A stretch of DNA of 64,000 nt from Solitalea agri (GTDB lineage: Bacteria > Bacteroidota > Bacteroidia > Sphingobacteriales > Sphingobacteriaceae). The stretch spans positions 62,001 through 126,000 of the forward strand of contig NZ_JAMWYS010000058.1 in assembly GCF_023914155.1 (NCBI RefSeq), given 5' to 3'. Within the stretch, counting starts at the first letter, position 1; every line of letters starts with the position of its first letter. The notes under the pieces were generated by a model, which worked only from the letters and a program-made list of their open reading frames with translations, was not told where the DNA came from and did no database searches. The position numbers and the translations under genes are program-made. This document shows, in pieces, positions 15,367 through 23,960 of this stretch.

Positions 15367-16689
15367 ATGCAAAACGATAATATTCAAAATTTAAGAGAGG
15401 CCTTAAAGTTTTCTCCTAACAATGTTCCTTTAAAATTAATGCTTGCCGAATCATTGGTTCAGGCTGGTACTATTGATGAAGCATTAACTGAATTCAAGGA
15501 AATTTTGGCGATCGACCGTACCAATTCAAAAGCTAAATTCGGATTGGCGCAGTGCTATTTTCATAAAAGTGACTACCCAACAGCATCCATTATTCTCGAA
15601 GAAATTGCTCCCAATTCTTCCATTAAAGAGGTATTGGTATTGTATGCACGGGTATTGATTAGAGAAAACCGGATTTCAGAAGCCATTGATATCCATAGAA
15701 ATATCCTCACACTCGATCCTTATTTCTTCGATGATGAACTCGACTCAAAACTGAAAGTAATGAGCCTGCCATCCAATGGAGATTTCGACATGAACGACCT
15801 TATTGATGAAGAATCATTGAAGTTTTTGGAAACTCCGAATGTAAGTTTTGAGGATGTAGGAGGAATGGACAGGGTTAAAGAAGAAATCGACCTAAAAATC
15901 ATTCGTCCTTTAAAACACGCTGATCTTTATGCAGCTTATGGTAAGAAAATAGGAGGAGGGATCTTATTATATGGCCCTCCGGGATGCGGTAAAACCCATA
16001 TTGCCAGGGCAACAGCAGGGCAGGTTGATGCCAGGTTTATAAGTGTTGGAATCAATGATATTCTCGACATGTACATTGGTAACAGCGAAAAGAATCTGCA
16101 CGAAATATTTGAACTGGCTCGCCGAAACAAACCTTGTGTACTGTTCTTTGACGAAGTTGATGCATTGGGCGCCAGTCGTTATGATATGCGTAACTCAAGT
16201 GGCCGACAGCTGATCAATCAGTTTTTAGCTGAAATGGATGGCATTGATTCGAATAACGATGGAGTTTTAATAATTGGAGCTACTAATGCTCCATGGCAAT
16301 TGGATGGAGCGTTTCGACGTCCGGGGCGTTTTGATCGGATCATCTTTGTGGATCCACCAGATGCACCGGCAAGGGCACAAATTCTTCAGATTATTTTAAA
16401 AGGGAAGCCTGCTGAACAGCTTGATTTAAATGCAGTAGCTAAAGCAACGGCCGATTTTTCAGGGGCTGATCTAAAAGCGGTAGTTGATATTGCCATTGAA
16501 GAGAAGTTAAAAGAAGCCTTTAAATCAGGGATTCCGGCGCCATTATCGACTAAAGATTTGGTAAGTGCGGCTAAAAAACATCGTCCAAGTACTAAAGAAT
16601 GGTTTAATTCGGCTCGTAACTATGCCCTGTATTCAAACGAATCGGGCTTGTACGATGATGTATTGACCTATCTGAACATCAAAAAATAA
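15367..16689 (+). CDS. TPR-AAA ATPase (CDC48/spastin-like)
   Basis: A 440-aa protein. Residues 1-130 contain TPR-like helices (NNVPLKLMLAESLVQAGTID, ALTEFKEILAIDRTNSKAKF). From about 155 there is one classical AAA module: VSFEDVGGMDRVKEEI, Walker A GPPGCGKTH (203-211), Walker B LFFDEVDALGA (Asp262-Glu263), second region of homology GATNAPWQLDGAFRRPGRFDR with paired Arg fingers, and the small lid domain. It is likely a hexameric protein remodeller whose TPR domain recruits clients. It lies between a membrane transglutaminase and a TPR-membrane protein (12-bp gap to the next gene), suggesting one functional unit. Confidence 0.85.
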   Translation: MQNDNIQNLREALKFSPNNVPLKLMLAESLVQAGTIDEALTEFKEILAIDRTNSKAKFGLAQCYFHKSDYPTASIILEEIAPNSSIKEVLVLYARVLIRENRISEAIDIHRNILTLDPYFFDDELDSKLKVMSLPSNGDFDMNDLIDEESLKFLETPNVSFEDVGGMDRVKEEIDLKIIRPLKHADLYAAYGKKIGGGILLYGPPGCGKTHIARATAGQVDARFISVGINDILDMYIGNSEKNLHEIFELARRNKPCVLFFDEVDALGASRYDMRNSSGRQLINQFLAEMDGIDSNNDGVLIIGATNAPWQLDGAFRRPGRFDRIIFVDPPDAPARAQILQIILKGKPAEQLDLNAVAKATADFSGADLKAVVDIAIEEKLKEAFKSGIPAPLSTKDLVSAAKKHRPSTKEWFNSARNYALYSNESGLYDDVLTYLNIKK

Positions 16690-16701
16690 TCATCCAACCT
16701 T

Positions 16702-17943
16702 ATGATATCAACTGAAATAGAGAAAGTCGGATTGCTAATAATGCATAAACGTTATGCCGAGGCTATTAAAGAAATCCATGGCTTGTTGGCATCTCAACCC
16801 GATAATTCGGATCTGCATTATTATATGGCTATCTGCAACCTTCATTTGGATAAAAATGATAAGGCCACGGAGAATATTAAAGATGCTATTGCTTTAGAGC
16901 CTGATAACAGCATGTATTTTTATACCTATAGCAAAATACTGCTCGACGACGATAAGATTAAAGAAGCGGATGAAAAGATACAGGAAGCCATCCATCTTTT
17001 CCCTTATGATGCCAATTACTTTGGTATTTGGGCCAATATCTTAATGGTTAAAAAGGAGTTTGAAAAGAGCCTGGAAAAAGCGAATGAGGGTTTAAGCCTT
17101 GACCCCGAAAATCATATCTGTCTTAATCTAAGAAGCATGGCGCTGGTAAAATTGAATAGGGGGGAAGAAGCAGCTCAAACCATCGACTTTGCACTCGAAA
17201 ACGATCCTGAGAATGCGTTTACACATGCCAATTATGGTTGGGGATTATTAGAACAAGGCAACAACCAAAAAGCCTTAGAGCATTTCAGGGAATCTCTAAA
17301 ACTTAATCCAAACTCTGATTATGCACGTGCAGGAATGGTTGAAGCAATCAAATCTAAGTACCTGATCTACAAATGGTTTTTACAGTATCGTTTTTGGCTG
17401 GGCAATAAAACAAAGGCCGCCCAGTGGGGATTTATTATTGGCTTTTACCTGCTAGCCAAATTAATAGGTGTTTTAGCTGAGGCCGATGAAGGCATTAGAA
17501 TATTATTAACTCCAGTAATTATCCTGATCGCATTATTCACTATTTCAACATGGATAATTACACCAGTATCTAACTTGTTTTTGAGATTAAACGTTTATGG
17601 CAGGTATGCATTGGATAAAAATGAGATCAAAAGCTCCAACCTGGTGGGTATTTCAATTTTGGTTTCCCTTATTGCATTTACTTGCGCGTTTTTCTTTACA
17701 AATTCCGGATTTCTCGTTGCAGGAATCTTAGGTTTCACCATGATGATTCCTTTTTCGACCATGTTCAGGAATTCAAATAAAAGTAACCTGCTTTTATTTT
17801 ATACCCTTGGACTATTACTGGCAGGTGTATTAGGCGTTATTGAAACATTTTATTCCGGAGAAATAGATAACACTTTTTCAATCATTTACATGGTTGGGTT
17901 TATAGCATATCAATGGGTTGCTAATTATATAGCACTTAAATAG
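16702..17943 (+). CDS. TPR-repeat multi-spanning membrane protein
   Basis: A 413-aa protein with at least six TPR units in residues 1-215 (for example AEAIKEIHGLLASQPDNSDL, HYYMAICNLHLDKNDKATEN, ANYGWGLLEQGNNQKALEHF). About six hydrophobic helices follow to the C-terminus (WGFIIGFYLLAKLIGVLA, PVIILIALFTISTWIITPV, LVGISILVSLIAFTCAFFF). The cytosolic TPR domain probably docks partner proteins at the membrane. The TPR-AAA ATPase encoded 12 bp upstream is the obvious partner candidate. No enzymatic motif is visible. Confidence 0.8.
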   Translation: MISTEIEKVGLLIMHKRYAEAIKEIHGLLASQPDNSDLHYYMAICNLHLDKNDKATENIKDAIALEPDNSMYFYTYSKILLDDDKIKEADEKIQEAIHLFPYDANYFGIWANILMVKKEFEKSLEKANEGLSLDPENHICLNLRSMALVKLNRGEEAAQTIDFALENDPENAFTHANYGWGLLEQGNNQKALEHFRESLKLNPNSDYARAGMVEAIKSKYLIYKWFLQYRFWLGNKTKAAQWGFIIGFYLLAKLIGVLAEADEGIRILLTPVIILIALFTISTWIITPVSNLFLRLNVYGRYALDKNEIKSSNLVGISILVSLIAFTCAFFFTNSGFLVAGILGFTMMIPFSTMFRNSNKSNLLLFYTLGLLLAGVLGVIETFYSGEIDNTFSIIYMVGFIAYQWVANYIALK

Positions 17944-17953
17944 AAAAAGGTAG

Positions 17954-18739
17954 ATGGAGTTCTTGCACAAAAGAGTTTGGATCACCGGCGCATCCTCTGG
18001 TATTGGAGAATCCTTGGCTTATGCTTTTGCCAATGAAGGAGCTCATCTTATTCTTTCGGGCAGAAATTTAAAGGAACTGGAAAGGGTTAAGTTGAACTGT
18101 AAAGATGCCTCATTAGTAGAACTGGTACCTCTTGATATTAGCAATCATCAACAGTTATTGGAAAGAGTGGAGCAAGTGAACGGCCCAATTGACATTCTGA
18201 TCAATAATGCGGGTATTAGCCAAAGGTCGTTATTGGTTGATACTTCATTTGAAGTTGAAAAGCAAATGATTGATGTTAACTTACTGGGAACCATCGCTAT
18301 GACTAAAGCTATTTTACCACGAATGCTTCAGCAACGATCAGGTAAAATTGTAACTGTATCAAGCATTATGGGTAAGCTCGGAGCTCCATTACGATCGGCT
18401 TATGCAGCTTCAAAACATGGCCTTCATGGTTATTTCGATACGCTTAGAGCCGAATGTTATAAGGATAATATTAAAGTGTTGATCGTTTGTCCGGGTTATG
18501 TTCAAACGAATATCAGTATTAATGCGTTAACCGCAAACGGAACAACCCAGGGAACAATGGATGCTGCTACCGCTAAAGGATTGAAACCGGAGGTGGCTGC
18601 ACAACAAATTCTGAAAGCAATTAGTTCTGATAAAGAAGAGGTAATTGTAGCCGCATTAAGGGAGCAAGTAGCCGTTTTATTAAAACGATTTACTCCTGGG
18701 CTATTGAGCAAAATTATCAGGAAAGCGAAAACAGTTTAA
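17954..18739 (+). CDS. Short-chain dehydrogenase/reductase (SDR)
   Basis: A 261-aa classical SDR. The cofactor motif is GASSGIGES near the N-terminus, the structural motif is NNAGIS, and the catalytic Ser (VSSIMGKLGAP) and YxxxK (YAASKHG) are present, followed by PGYVQTNIS. The similarity to DHRS7-type oxidoreductases suggests a lipid or hydrophobic alcohol/ketone substrate, though specificity cannot be read. It follows the TPR-membrane gene by 10 bp and is the last gene before a perfect terminator. Confidence 0.88.
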   Translation: MEFLHKRVWITGASSGIGESLAYAFANEGAHLILSGRNLKELERVKLNCKDASLVELVPLDISNHQQLLERVEQVNGPIDILINNAGISQRSLLVDTSFEVEKQMIDVNLLGTIAMTKAILPRMLQQRSGKIVTVSSIMGKLGAPLRSAYAASKHGLHGYFDTLRAECYKDNIKVLIVCPGYVQTNISINALTANGTTQGTMDAATAKGLKPEVAAQQILKAISSDKEEVIVAALREQVAVLLKRFTPGLLSKIIRKAKTV

Positions 18740-18752
18740 AGTGTATCATATA

Positions 18753-18792
18753 AAACGATAAAAGCTACTTGAACAAGTAGCTTTTATCGTTT
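18753..18792. terminator. Perfect bidirectional terminator
   Basis: A 19-bp perfect inverted repeat (arms AAACGATAAAAGCTACTTG and its complement) with a 2-nt AA centre. It sits between the convergent SDR gene and the sugar-phosphate-isomerase-like gene, with A- and T-tracts at the outer ends for both directions. Confidence 0.9.
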
Positions 18793-18806
18793 ATAGTGTG
18801 TTATCG

Positions 18807-19682
18807 TTACTTTATCAAGTTACGTTTTACATAATCAGCACTAAGCTTTATACTTTCAAACGGATTGATCTTAAAATTCTCCTGTTCTACATAAAAATGC
18901 TTAACACCATTTGTCGTTGCTGCCTCAATTATTGGCTTAAAATCAATGGCCCCATTGCCAATTTCAGTATTTAGCTTGCGGTCGACCTTATCCATGTCTT
19001 TAATATGAACCATTTTAAACCGTTTTGGATGCTCATTAAACAGCGTTATAGGATCATGACCGGCCCGAACAGCCCAATAAAGGTCGAGTTCAAAAAAGAC
19101 ATTATTTGTTGTGCCCTCGAGTAATTCCTTGTAAAGGTAAGTGCCCTCAATATTAATAAACTCGAAATCATGATTATGGTAGCCCAATTGTAATCCGGAA
19201 GCCTGACATAGTTCGGCAGCTTTATTTATTCGTTCAACGATGATTTTAAAATCATATGAAGTTTTTCTAACACCCTCCTGAAGATAGGGTATAACCAGGT
19301 ATTGTTGATTTAAGGTTTTTGCTGCTTCAATAGCATATTTTAATTCATCGTAATTATTTCGGGCAAAAAGTTCATCTGTATTATAATGACCACTTGGAGA
19401 AGTAAGTCCCATATCAGTTAAGGTGTTTGCCAAATGTTTTGCAGACGAACCCCAAAAACCTTCTTTAATAGTATAACCATAAGTTTCAACCTCATTATAG
19501 CCCGAAGCATTGATCTTCTCCAAAACCCCATGAAGATCTTTAGTTAAATAATCGCGTAAGCTATAAAGTTGCAAGCCGATTTTAGCTTGTTCTCTTCCTG
19601 CAAATAGTAATTCAGGCATCAGACTTAAAGCAACCGCAGTTATTCCTGATTGTTTTAAAAAGGTTTTTCTCGAAATTTTCAT
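18807..19682 (-). CDS. Sugar phosphate isomerase/epimerase-like TIM-barrel protein
   Basis: A 291-aa protein of the xylose-isomerase-like TIM-barrel (AP_endonuc_2) family. Residues 1-28 form an export signal with a Tat-like motif (SRKTFLK, arginine-lysine rather than twin arginine). The barrel shows the usual metal/substrate positions in GYHNHDFEF, FFELDLYWAVRAG, KMVHIKD and the terminal FYVEQENF. Exported members are common in Bacteroidota and act on unidentified sugars or derivatives. A structured element lies in its 5' region at 19712-19815. Confidence 0.85.
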   Translation of the reverse strand: MKISRKTFLKQSGITAVALSLMPELLFAGREQAKIGLQLYSLRDYLTKDLHGVLEKINASGYNEVETYGYTIKEGFWGSSAKHLANTLTDMGLTSPSGHYNTDELFARNNYDELKYAIEAAKTLNQQYLVIPYLQEGVRKTSYDFKIIVERINKAAELCQASGLQLGYHNHDFEFINIEGTYLYKELLEGTTNNVFFELDLYWAVRAGHDPITLFNEHPKRFKMVHIKDMDKVDRKLNTEIGNGAIDFKPIIEAATTNGVKHFYVEQENFKINPFESIKLSADYVKRNLIK

Positions 19683-19711
19683 TAATCGATAAGACTAAAA
19701 AGCGTCATAAG

Positions 19712-19815
19712 ATAGGCCTATTTATTGAAAATAGAAATGTTCGGTAGCCTTAAGGGAGAGCCAGGCCGAACACAATCATAGTCCCGTAGCTAATAGGCTT
19801 CGACTCCTCAGCCTG
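19712..19815. ncRNA. Candidate structured RNA or cis-regulatory leader
   Basis: The stretch is far more structured and GC-rich than its surroundings. GTTCGG (19739-19744) pairs with CCGAAC (19766-19771), with an inner CCT/AGG pairing (19748-19750 with 19763-19765). AGGCT at 19795-19799 can pair locally with AGCCT at 19810-19814. As part of AATAGGCT (19792-19799) it can instead pair with AGGCCTATT (19714-19722), so the two are mutually exclusive. On the minus strand this would be the 5' leader of the gene starting at 19682; on the plus strand it could be a small RNA or an eCIS leader. I do not recognise an Rfam class. Confidence 0.35.
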
Positions 19816-20096
19816 ACTTTTAAACTTTGCTCAGTTTGATTTCAATTCACTTTACACATCAGGCTATAATAAAAATAAAATGATTTTGACTATGTAAGAG
19901 AATTTATCTAAATTTAATTAAGGTCTTCATTTACCATTCAACTACCAATAAACACATCTCAATTTCATACAAACAGACCTATCGCTAACAACTTCTTGAA
20001 AAACGAATTATAACATCTGCACATTTTATATCGTGATAAAATCCCTGCGTATCATTTAATGAGAAATTGAGTTTTTTTAAGCTTAAATACGCTCTT

Positions 20097-20645
20097 ATGA
20101 TTTTTTCGGCAGTAAATAGTATCCAACAGGAGTTAAGTACCAATTTGAGTGGATTTCCGGTAACGGCTGACTTGGGCAATATCAGTGAAATAGTAAACGA
20201 TGTTTCAGCCGCCGGTTCTGACATAATAATATCCTTAATAAATATTGAGGAAAACCGTATTTCCAGAGAACCTGATTACTTTATTCGCAGAGACAATGGG
20301 ATTCTGATGAAGAACCCGGCCATTCATTTAAACCTTACTTTACTGTTTACTTCCGTAAAACCAACCACCGCTTATGGAAAGTCGTTGGAAAACCTGCAAC
20401 ATGTAATGGAGTTTTTTCAGCGAAAATTTGTTTTCGACCATTCCAATACCCCAAGCTTACATGCCAATATTGAGAAACTGATATTGGAGATGATTACACT
20501 AAATCTACAGCAATTACATGAAATATGGTCGGTACTTGGAAGTAAATACTATCCCTCGGTAATGTATAGGGTTAGAATGATTACGATCGACAGCATAACA
20601 GATATACAAGGAGTGCCAATTAAGGAAGTCAAACTGAACTTTTAA
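20097..20645 (+). CDS. eCIS DUF4255 protein (Pvc16/Afp16-like tube terminator)
   Basis: A 182-aa protein of the DUF4255 family: IFSAVNSIQQELSTNL, DIIISLINIEENRISREPD, IHLNLTLLFTSVKP, LHEIWSVLGSKYYPSVMYRVRMI. In Afp and PVC, proteins of this family cap the inner tube and sheath at the end distal to the baseplate and fix tail length. An in-frame TTG at 20067 would add ten residues, but the ATG at 20097 gives the usual N-terminus. It is the first gene of the cluster, 9 bp before the next. Confidence 0.85.
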   Translation: MIFSAVNSIQQELSTNLSGFPVTADLGNISEIVNDVSAAGSDIIISLINIEENRISREPDYFIRRDNGILMKNPAIHLNLTLLFTSVKPTTAYGKSLENLQHVMEFFQRKFVFDHSNTPSLHANIEKLILEMITLNLQQLHEIWSVLGSKYYPSVMYRVRMITIDSITDIQGVPIKEVKLNF

Positions 20646-20654
20646 AACATATTT

Positions 20655-21410
20655 ATGACTGTGTTTAACATACAGAGAGTGAACGAAGTCGTTAGTACAA
20701 TTTATCGTGAATTGTTCTCGATAAAATTCGTTCATCCTGCCTATGAAACACCACAAAAGAGCTTTATTGACCAGCATATACAGATTGATACCGATATAAA
20801 AACCAATGAACTTTTTAGAAACAACAGGATAAAATATCGGTTCAATGAAAATATACTAGTATGTTTTATTGAAACAACCGCCTTTAACCCTCCAGCAGCT
20901 GAGCCTAAAGTCCCATTTGTTGCATTACCATCCGATTTGAAGATTCGTTTTCTGATAAGTAGCAGTAGTGATTTTCTAAGCAAAACCTATGCATTAGCAT
21001 CAGGAAGTGTATTAACCTATCGGTTTTCAAACCAGGTTAACAATATTGATGGTGGTATTAAATTGTTAACCGCGCCTGTACAAACTCATTCACTAGCCAA
21101 AGATTATATGGTTGGTACGCTGGTGAAGAGCGGAAGCAATTTATTTACGCCAATGAAAACAGTTTTGGCAAGTCAAGGTATAGCGATAACAGATACAGCA
21201 TTCTGGAAACAATTACCCGGAGTTTCACAGGTAGTAAACAATGCAGATCTAGAAAACAACTCAGCCGTAAACTCCAGCTCAATTTGTTTTGCAGTAATAG
21301 ACATACATAAAACAGGAACCACGAATAACAGCTATAAAATTTTAAATACGGGGGATAAACTGTTCAATCCGGCTCCGGTATTTACCATTAAGTTTAAAAG
21401 CAGAGTTTAA
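20655..21410 (+). CDS. eCIS-associated protein of unknown function (251 aa)
   Basis: A soluble 251-aa protein with no signal peptide or membrane segment. It looks beta-rich (KIRFLISSSSDFLSKTYALA, SGSVLTYRFSNQVNNIDGG, CFAVIDIHKTGTTNNSYKIL). I do not recognise a family. It is wedged between the DUF4255 cap gene (9 bp) and the sheath gene (31 bp), so an assembly or cap-associated structural role is the natural inference; a chaperone or surface decoration is also possible. Confidence 0.7.
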   Translation: MTVFNIQRVNEVVSTIYRELFSIKFVHPAYETPQKSFIDQHIQIDTDIKTNELFRNNRIKYRFNENILVCFIETTAFNPPAAEPKVPFVALPSDLKIRFLISSSSDFLSKTYALASGSVLTYRFSNQVNNIDGGIKLLTAPVQTHSLAKDYMVGTLVKSGSNLFTPMKTVLASQGIAITDTAFWKQLPGVSQVVNNADLENNSAVNSSSICFAVIDIHKTGTTNNSYKILNTGDKLFNPAPVFTIKFKSRV

Positions 21411-21441
21411 AATAATTGTTTAACAATCAAAACTTTATACC

Positions 21442-22854
21442 ATGAATGAATCGGCAATTGCAACCCCTGGTGTATATATAAGCGAAATTTCTGTGTTGCC
21501 ACCTTCGGTAGCACAGGTTTCAACCGCAATCCCCGCCTTTATCGGTTACACAGAAAAAGCTGTTGATGAACAGGGGAATGCCTTAGTAGGAATTATTCCT
21601 GTTAAGATATTCAACCTAAAGGAATATGAACAGCGTTTCGGAAAGGCAGAAAACGAAAAGAATATCACCGTTGATGTCACCTTAACTACGACCCCTTCCG
21701 TTTCTGTTACAGCAGTAGCAAAATTATCCGCAGCTCCAAACCCACACAACATGTATTATGCGCTTCGCCTTTATTTTGATAATGGAGGTGGCCCTTGTTA
21801 CATAGTATCCGTTAAACCATCATCAACTGTCGGAATTTTAGATACAGACTTGGAAAAAGGAATTCAGGCATTGGAGGCATTCGATGAACCCACTTTATAT
21901 GTTATACCGGAGGGTCAGGTAATTGCAACAATGTCCACTTATCATGCTCTAATGCAAAAGGCAGTAAGTCAATGTGCAAAATTACAGGACAGGTTTACCC
22001 TAATTGATGTAGTTAACAATACCGCAGTTGATACCAACAGCAATATCAATACCTTCCGAACAACCGCTGGTTTGGATAAAGACTTGAGCTATGCAGCAGC
22101 TTACTATCCTAATCTGAAAACTAGCTACGAATATCAATACCTTGAAAACACTGTAAAAATTAAACTGGTAAAAAATGGGGCCGCTGCAGTAAATACCTTT
22201 TTGAATGCCTTGCTCCCCAATGAAAGTGTTGCTTATTATGCTGCCAGGGATGCCATAAAGAAAACTTTGAATCCCGTTTTGCCACCTACTCCTGCAATTG
22301 CCGGGGTAATTGCCAGCACAGATGCTAACCGTGGCGTTTGGAAGGCGCCAGCCAACGTTCCGCTTTCCTCAGTTTTCGATGTTACTGATTTCATAACTGA
22401 TGCAGAACAAGCCACTATGAATATTGACCCAGGAATTGGAAAGTCGGTGAATGCAATAAGACCATTTAACGGTAAAGGCATATTGGTTTGGGGAGCCAGA
22501 ACACTGGATGGCAATAGCTCCGAATGGAAATATGTTTCGGTGCGACGTTTCTTTATAATGGTGGAAGAATCGGCAAAAAAAGCAACCGTTCAATTTGTGT
22601 TTGAGCCCAATGATGCTAACACGTGGACGAAGGTAAGGGCCATGATTGAGAACTATCTTACTTTATTATGGCGGCAAGGTGCATTGGCCGGAGCTAAGCC
22701 CGAACATGCCTTTTTTGTAAAATGTGGATTAGGGCAAACGATGACTTCCCAAGACGTATTGGATGGGAAACTAATTGTAGAGATCGGAATGGCTGCTGTT
22801 CGCCCGGCGGAGTTTATTATCCTACGCTTTATGCATAAGCTACAGGAAAGCTAA
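21442..22854 (+). CDS. eCIS tail sheath protein (Pvc2/3/4-like)
   Basis: A 470-aa contractile sheath subunit. The N-terminus (ATPGVYISEISVLPPSVAQV, TAIPAFIGYTEKA) and C-terminus (VWGARTLDGNSSEWKYVSVR, then RRFFIMVEESAKKA, FVFEPNDANTWTKVRAMIEN, IEIGMAAVRPAEFIILRF) carry the conserved interlocking arms of sheath proteins; the middle is the variable surface domain. It polymerises around the tube and contracts to drive injection. Afp and PVC encode three sheath paralogues; only this one is present here, so the sheath is probably a homopolymer. Confidence 0.93.
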   Translation: MNESAIATPGVYISEISVLPPSVAQVSTAIPAFIGYTEKAVDEQGNALVGIIPVKIFNLKEYEQRFGKAENEKNITVDVTLTTTPSVSVTAVAKLSAAPNPHNMYYALRLYFDNGGGPCYIVSVKPSSTVGILDTDLEKGIQALEAFDEPTLYVIPEGQVIATMSTYHALMQKAVSQCAKLQDRFTLIDVVNNTAVDTNSNINTFRTTAGLDKDLSYAAAYYPNLKTSYEYQYLENTVKIKLVKNGAAAVNTFLNALLPNESVAYYAARDAIKKTLNPVLPPTPAIAGVIASTDANRGVWKAPANVPLSSVFDVTDFITDAEQATMNIDPGIGKSVNAIRPFNGKGILVWGARTLDGNSSEWKYVSVRRFFIMVEESAKKATVQFVFEPNDANTWTKVRAMIENYLTLLWRQGALAGAKPEHAFFVKCGLGQTMTSQDVLDGKLIVEIGMAAVRPAEFIILRFMHKLQES

Positions 22855-22894
22855 TTCTAAATATTAATCACTATTCACACTAAACATCACTGAT

Positions 22895-23329
22895 ATGGCA
22901 CAATATCCTATTCCGAAATTTCATTTCCAGGTTGAATGGGGCGGCTCAAAAATTGGTTTTACAGAAGTAACAGGACTGGAAGTTTCAACGGAAGTTATCG
23001 AATACCGCGAAGGTTCCAGCCCGGAATATCATAAAATAAAGATGCCCGGCATGCAAAAGTTCTCAAACATAACCATGAAACGCGGCACATTTAAGGGAGA
23101 TAATGATTTTTATAACTGGTGGAATACAGTTGCGCTAAACACGATTGAAAGGCGGGATGTCATCATTTCATTGTTAAATGAAAGTCATGAACCTGTGGTG
23201 GTTTGGAAGATTAAAAACGCATGGCCAGTGAAGGTTCAGTCTACAGATTTGAAAGCAGATGGCAACGAAGTGGCCATTGAAAGTATTGAACTGGCACATG
23301 AAGGGTTAACCATTCAAAATGAAGCTTAA
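22895..23329 (+). CDS. eCIS inner tube protein (Pvc1/5-like), copy 1
   Basis: A 144-aa tail-tube protein (T4 gp19 family): YPIPKFHFQVEWGGSKIGFT, EVTGLEVSTEVIEYREG, KRGTFKGDNDFYNWWNTVA, LNESHEPVVVWKIKNAWPVK. Hexameric rings of it build the channel inside the sheath. Its stop codon overlaps the start of the second tube gene by one base (TAATG). This copy is closer to the main tube subunit by its canonical start (FHFQVEWGG). Confidence 0.92.
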   Translation: MAQYPIPKFHFQVEWGGSKIGFTEVTGLEVSTEVIEYREGSSPEYHKIKMPGMQKFSNITMKRGTFKGDNDFYNWWNTVALNTIERRDVIISLLNESHEPVVVWKIKNAWPVKVQSTDLKADGNEVAIESIELAHEGLTIQNEA

Positions 23330-23769
23330 TGGCTGAGTACCCACCTGTCGGATTTCATTTTTTGGTATCGTTCCTGATTATTCCTGAATTGCCGAATGAT
23401 ATGCGGTTTCAGGAGGTTTCCGGACTGGATGCCGAGATTGAGATGGAGTCATTTGCTGAAGGAGGGCAAAACAGGTTTACCTGGCAGGTTCCTAAAAAGG
23501 CAAGATATTCAGATATCACGCTGAAAAGGGGAATGTATATCGATTCGATCATTATAAAGTGGTTTCGAAATGCCCTGGAAAACTTTGTTTTTGAACCTGC
23601 AAACCTTACTATATCACTTTTAAATGAACGGCACGAGCCAATGCAAGTATGGTTTGTTGTAAATGCGATTCCCAAAAAGTGGTCAATATCTGGCTTTAAT
23701 GCCCAGGAGAACTCAATAGTAATTGAGTCAGTCACTTTAAGCTATCAGTACTTTAACATCATCCGTTAA
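23329..23769 (+). CDS. eCIS tube-like protein, copy 2 (tube initiator or baseplate-proximal ring)
   Basis: A 146-aa paralogue of the preceding tube protein, retaining EVSGLDAEIEMESFAEGGQN, DITLKRGMYIDSIIIKWFRN, LLNERHEPMQVWFVVNAIPKKW. The N-terminal strand is longer and hydrophobic (FHFLVSFLIIPELPNDMRF), which differs from the main tube. In Afp/PVC one tube paralogue forms the first ring on the hub; this copy is the likely equivalent. It is translationally coupled to copy 1. Confidence 0.88.
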   Translation: MAEYPPVGFHFLVSFLIIPELPNDMRFQEVSGLDAEIEMESFAEGGQNRFTWQVPKKARYSDITLKRGMYIDSIIIKWFRNALENFVFEPANLTISLLNERHEPMQVWFVVNAIPKKWSISGFNAQENSIVIESVTLSYQYFNIIR

Positions 23770-23786
23770 CAATAAAAGTACACATC

Positions 23787-23960
23787 ATGCCTATCGAAAT
23801 TAAAGAACTGCACATAAAAGCAATTGTAGCGGGCAAAGAGCCTGATAAAAACACCGGAAATTCATTTACTACCGACGAGCTGAACAAGCTTAAGAAAGAG
23901 ATCTTAAATGAAGTTACCGAGAAAGTGCTTCGTACACTCCGTCAAAAAAGCGAACGATAA
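23787..23960 (+). CDS. eCIS DUF5908 small protein (Pvc6-position)
   Basis: A 57-aa protein beginning MPIEIKELHIKAIVAG and ending in a charged helix (TTDELNKLKKEILNEV, then TEKVLRTLRQKSER), matching the DUF5908 family that accompanies eCIS clusters. The stop codon abuts the next start (TAAATG) and the gene begins 17 bp after the tube gene, so it is clearly part of the operon. The likely role is a small tube/hub assembly factor, but the biochemical role is unproven. Confidence 0.85.
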   Translation: MPIEIKELHIKAIVAGKEPDKNTGNSFTTDELNKLKKEILNEVTEKVLRTLRQKSER

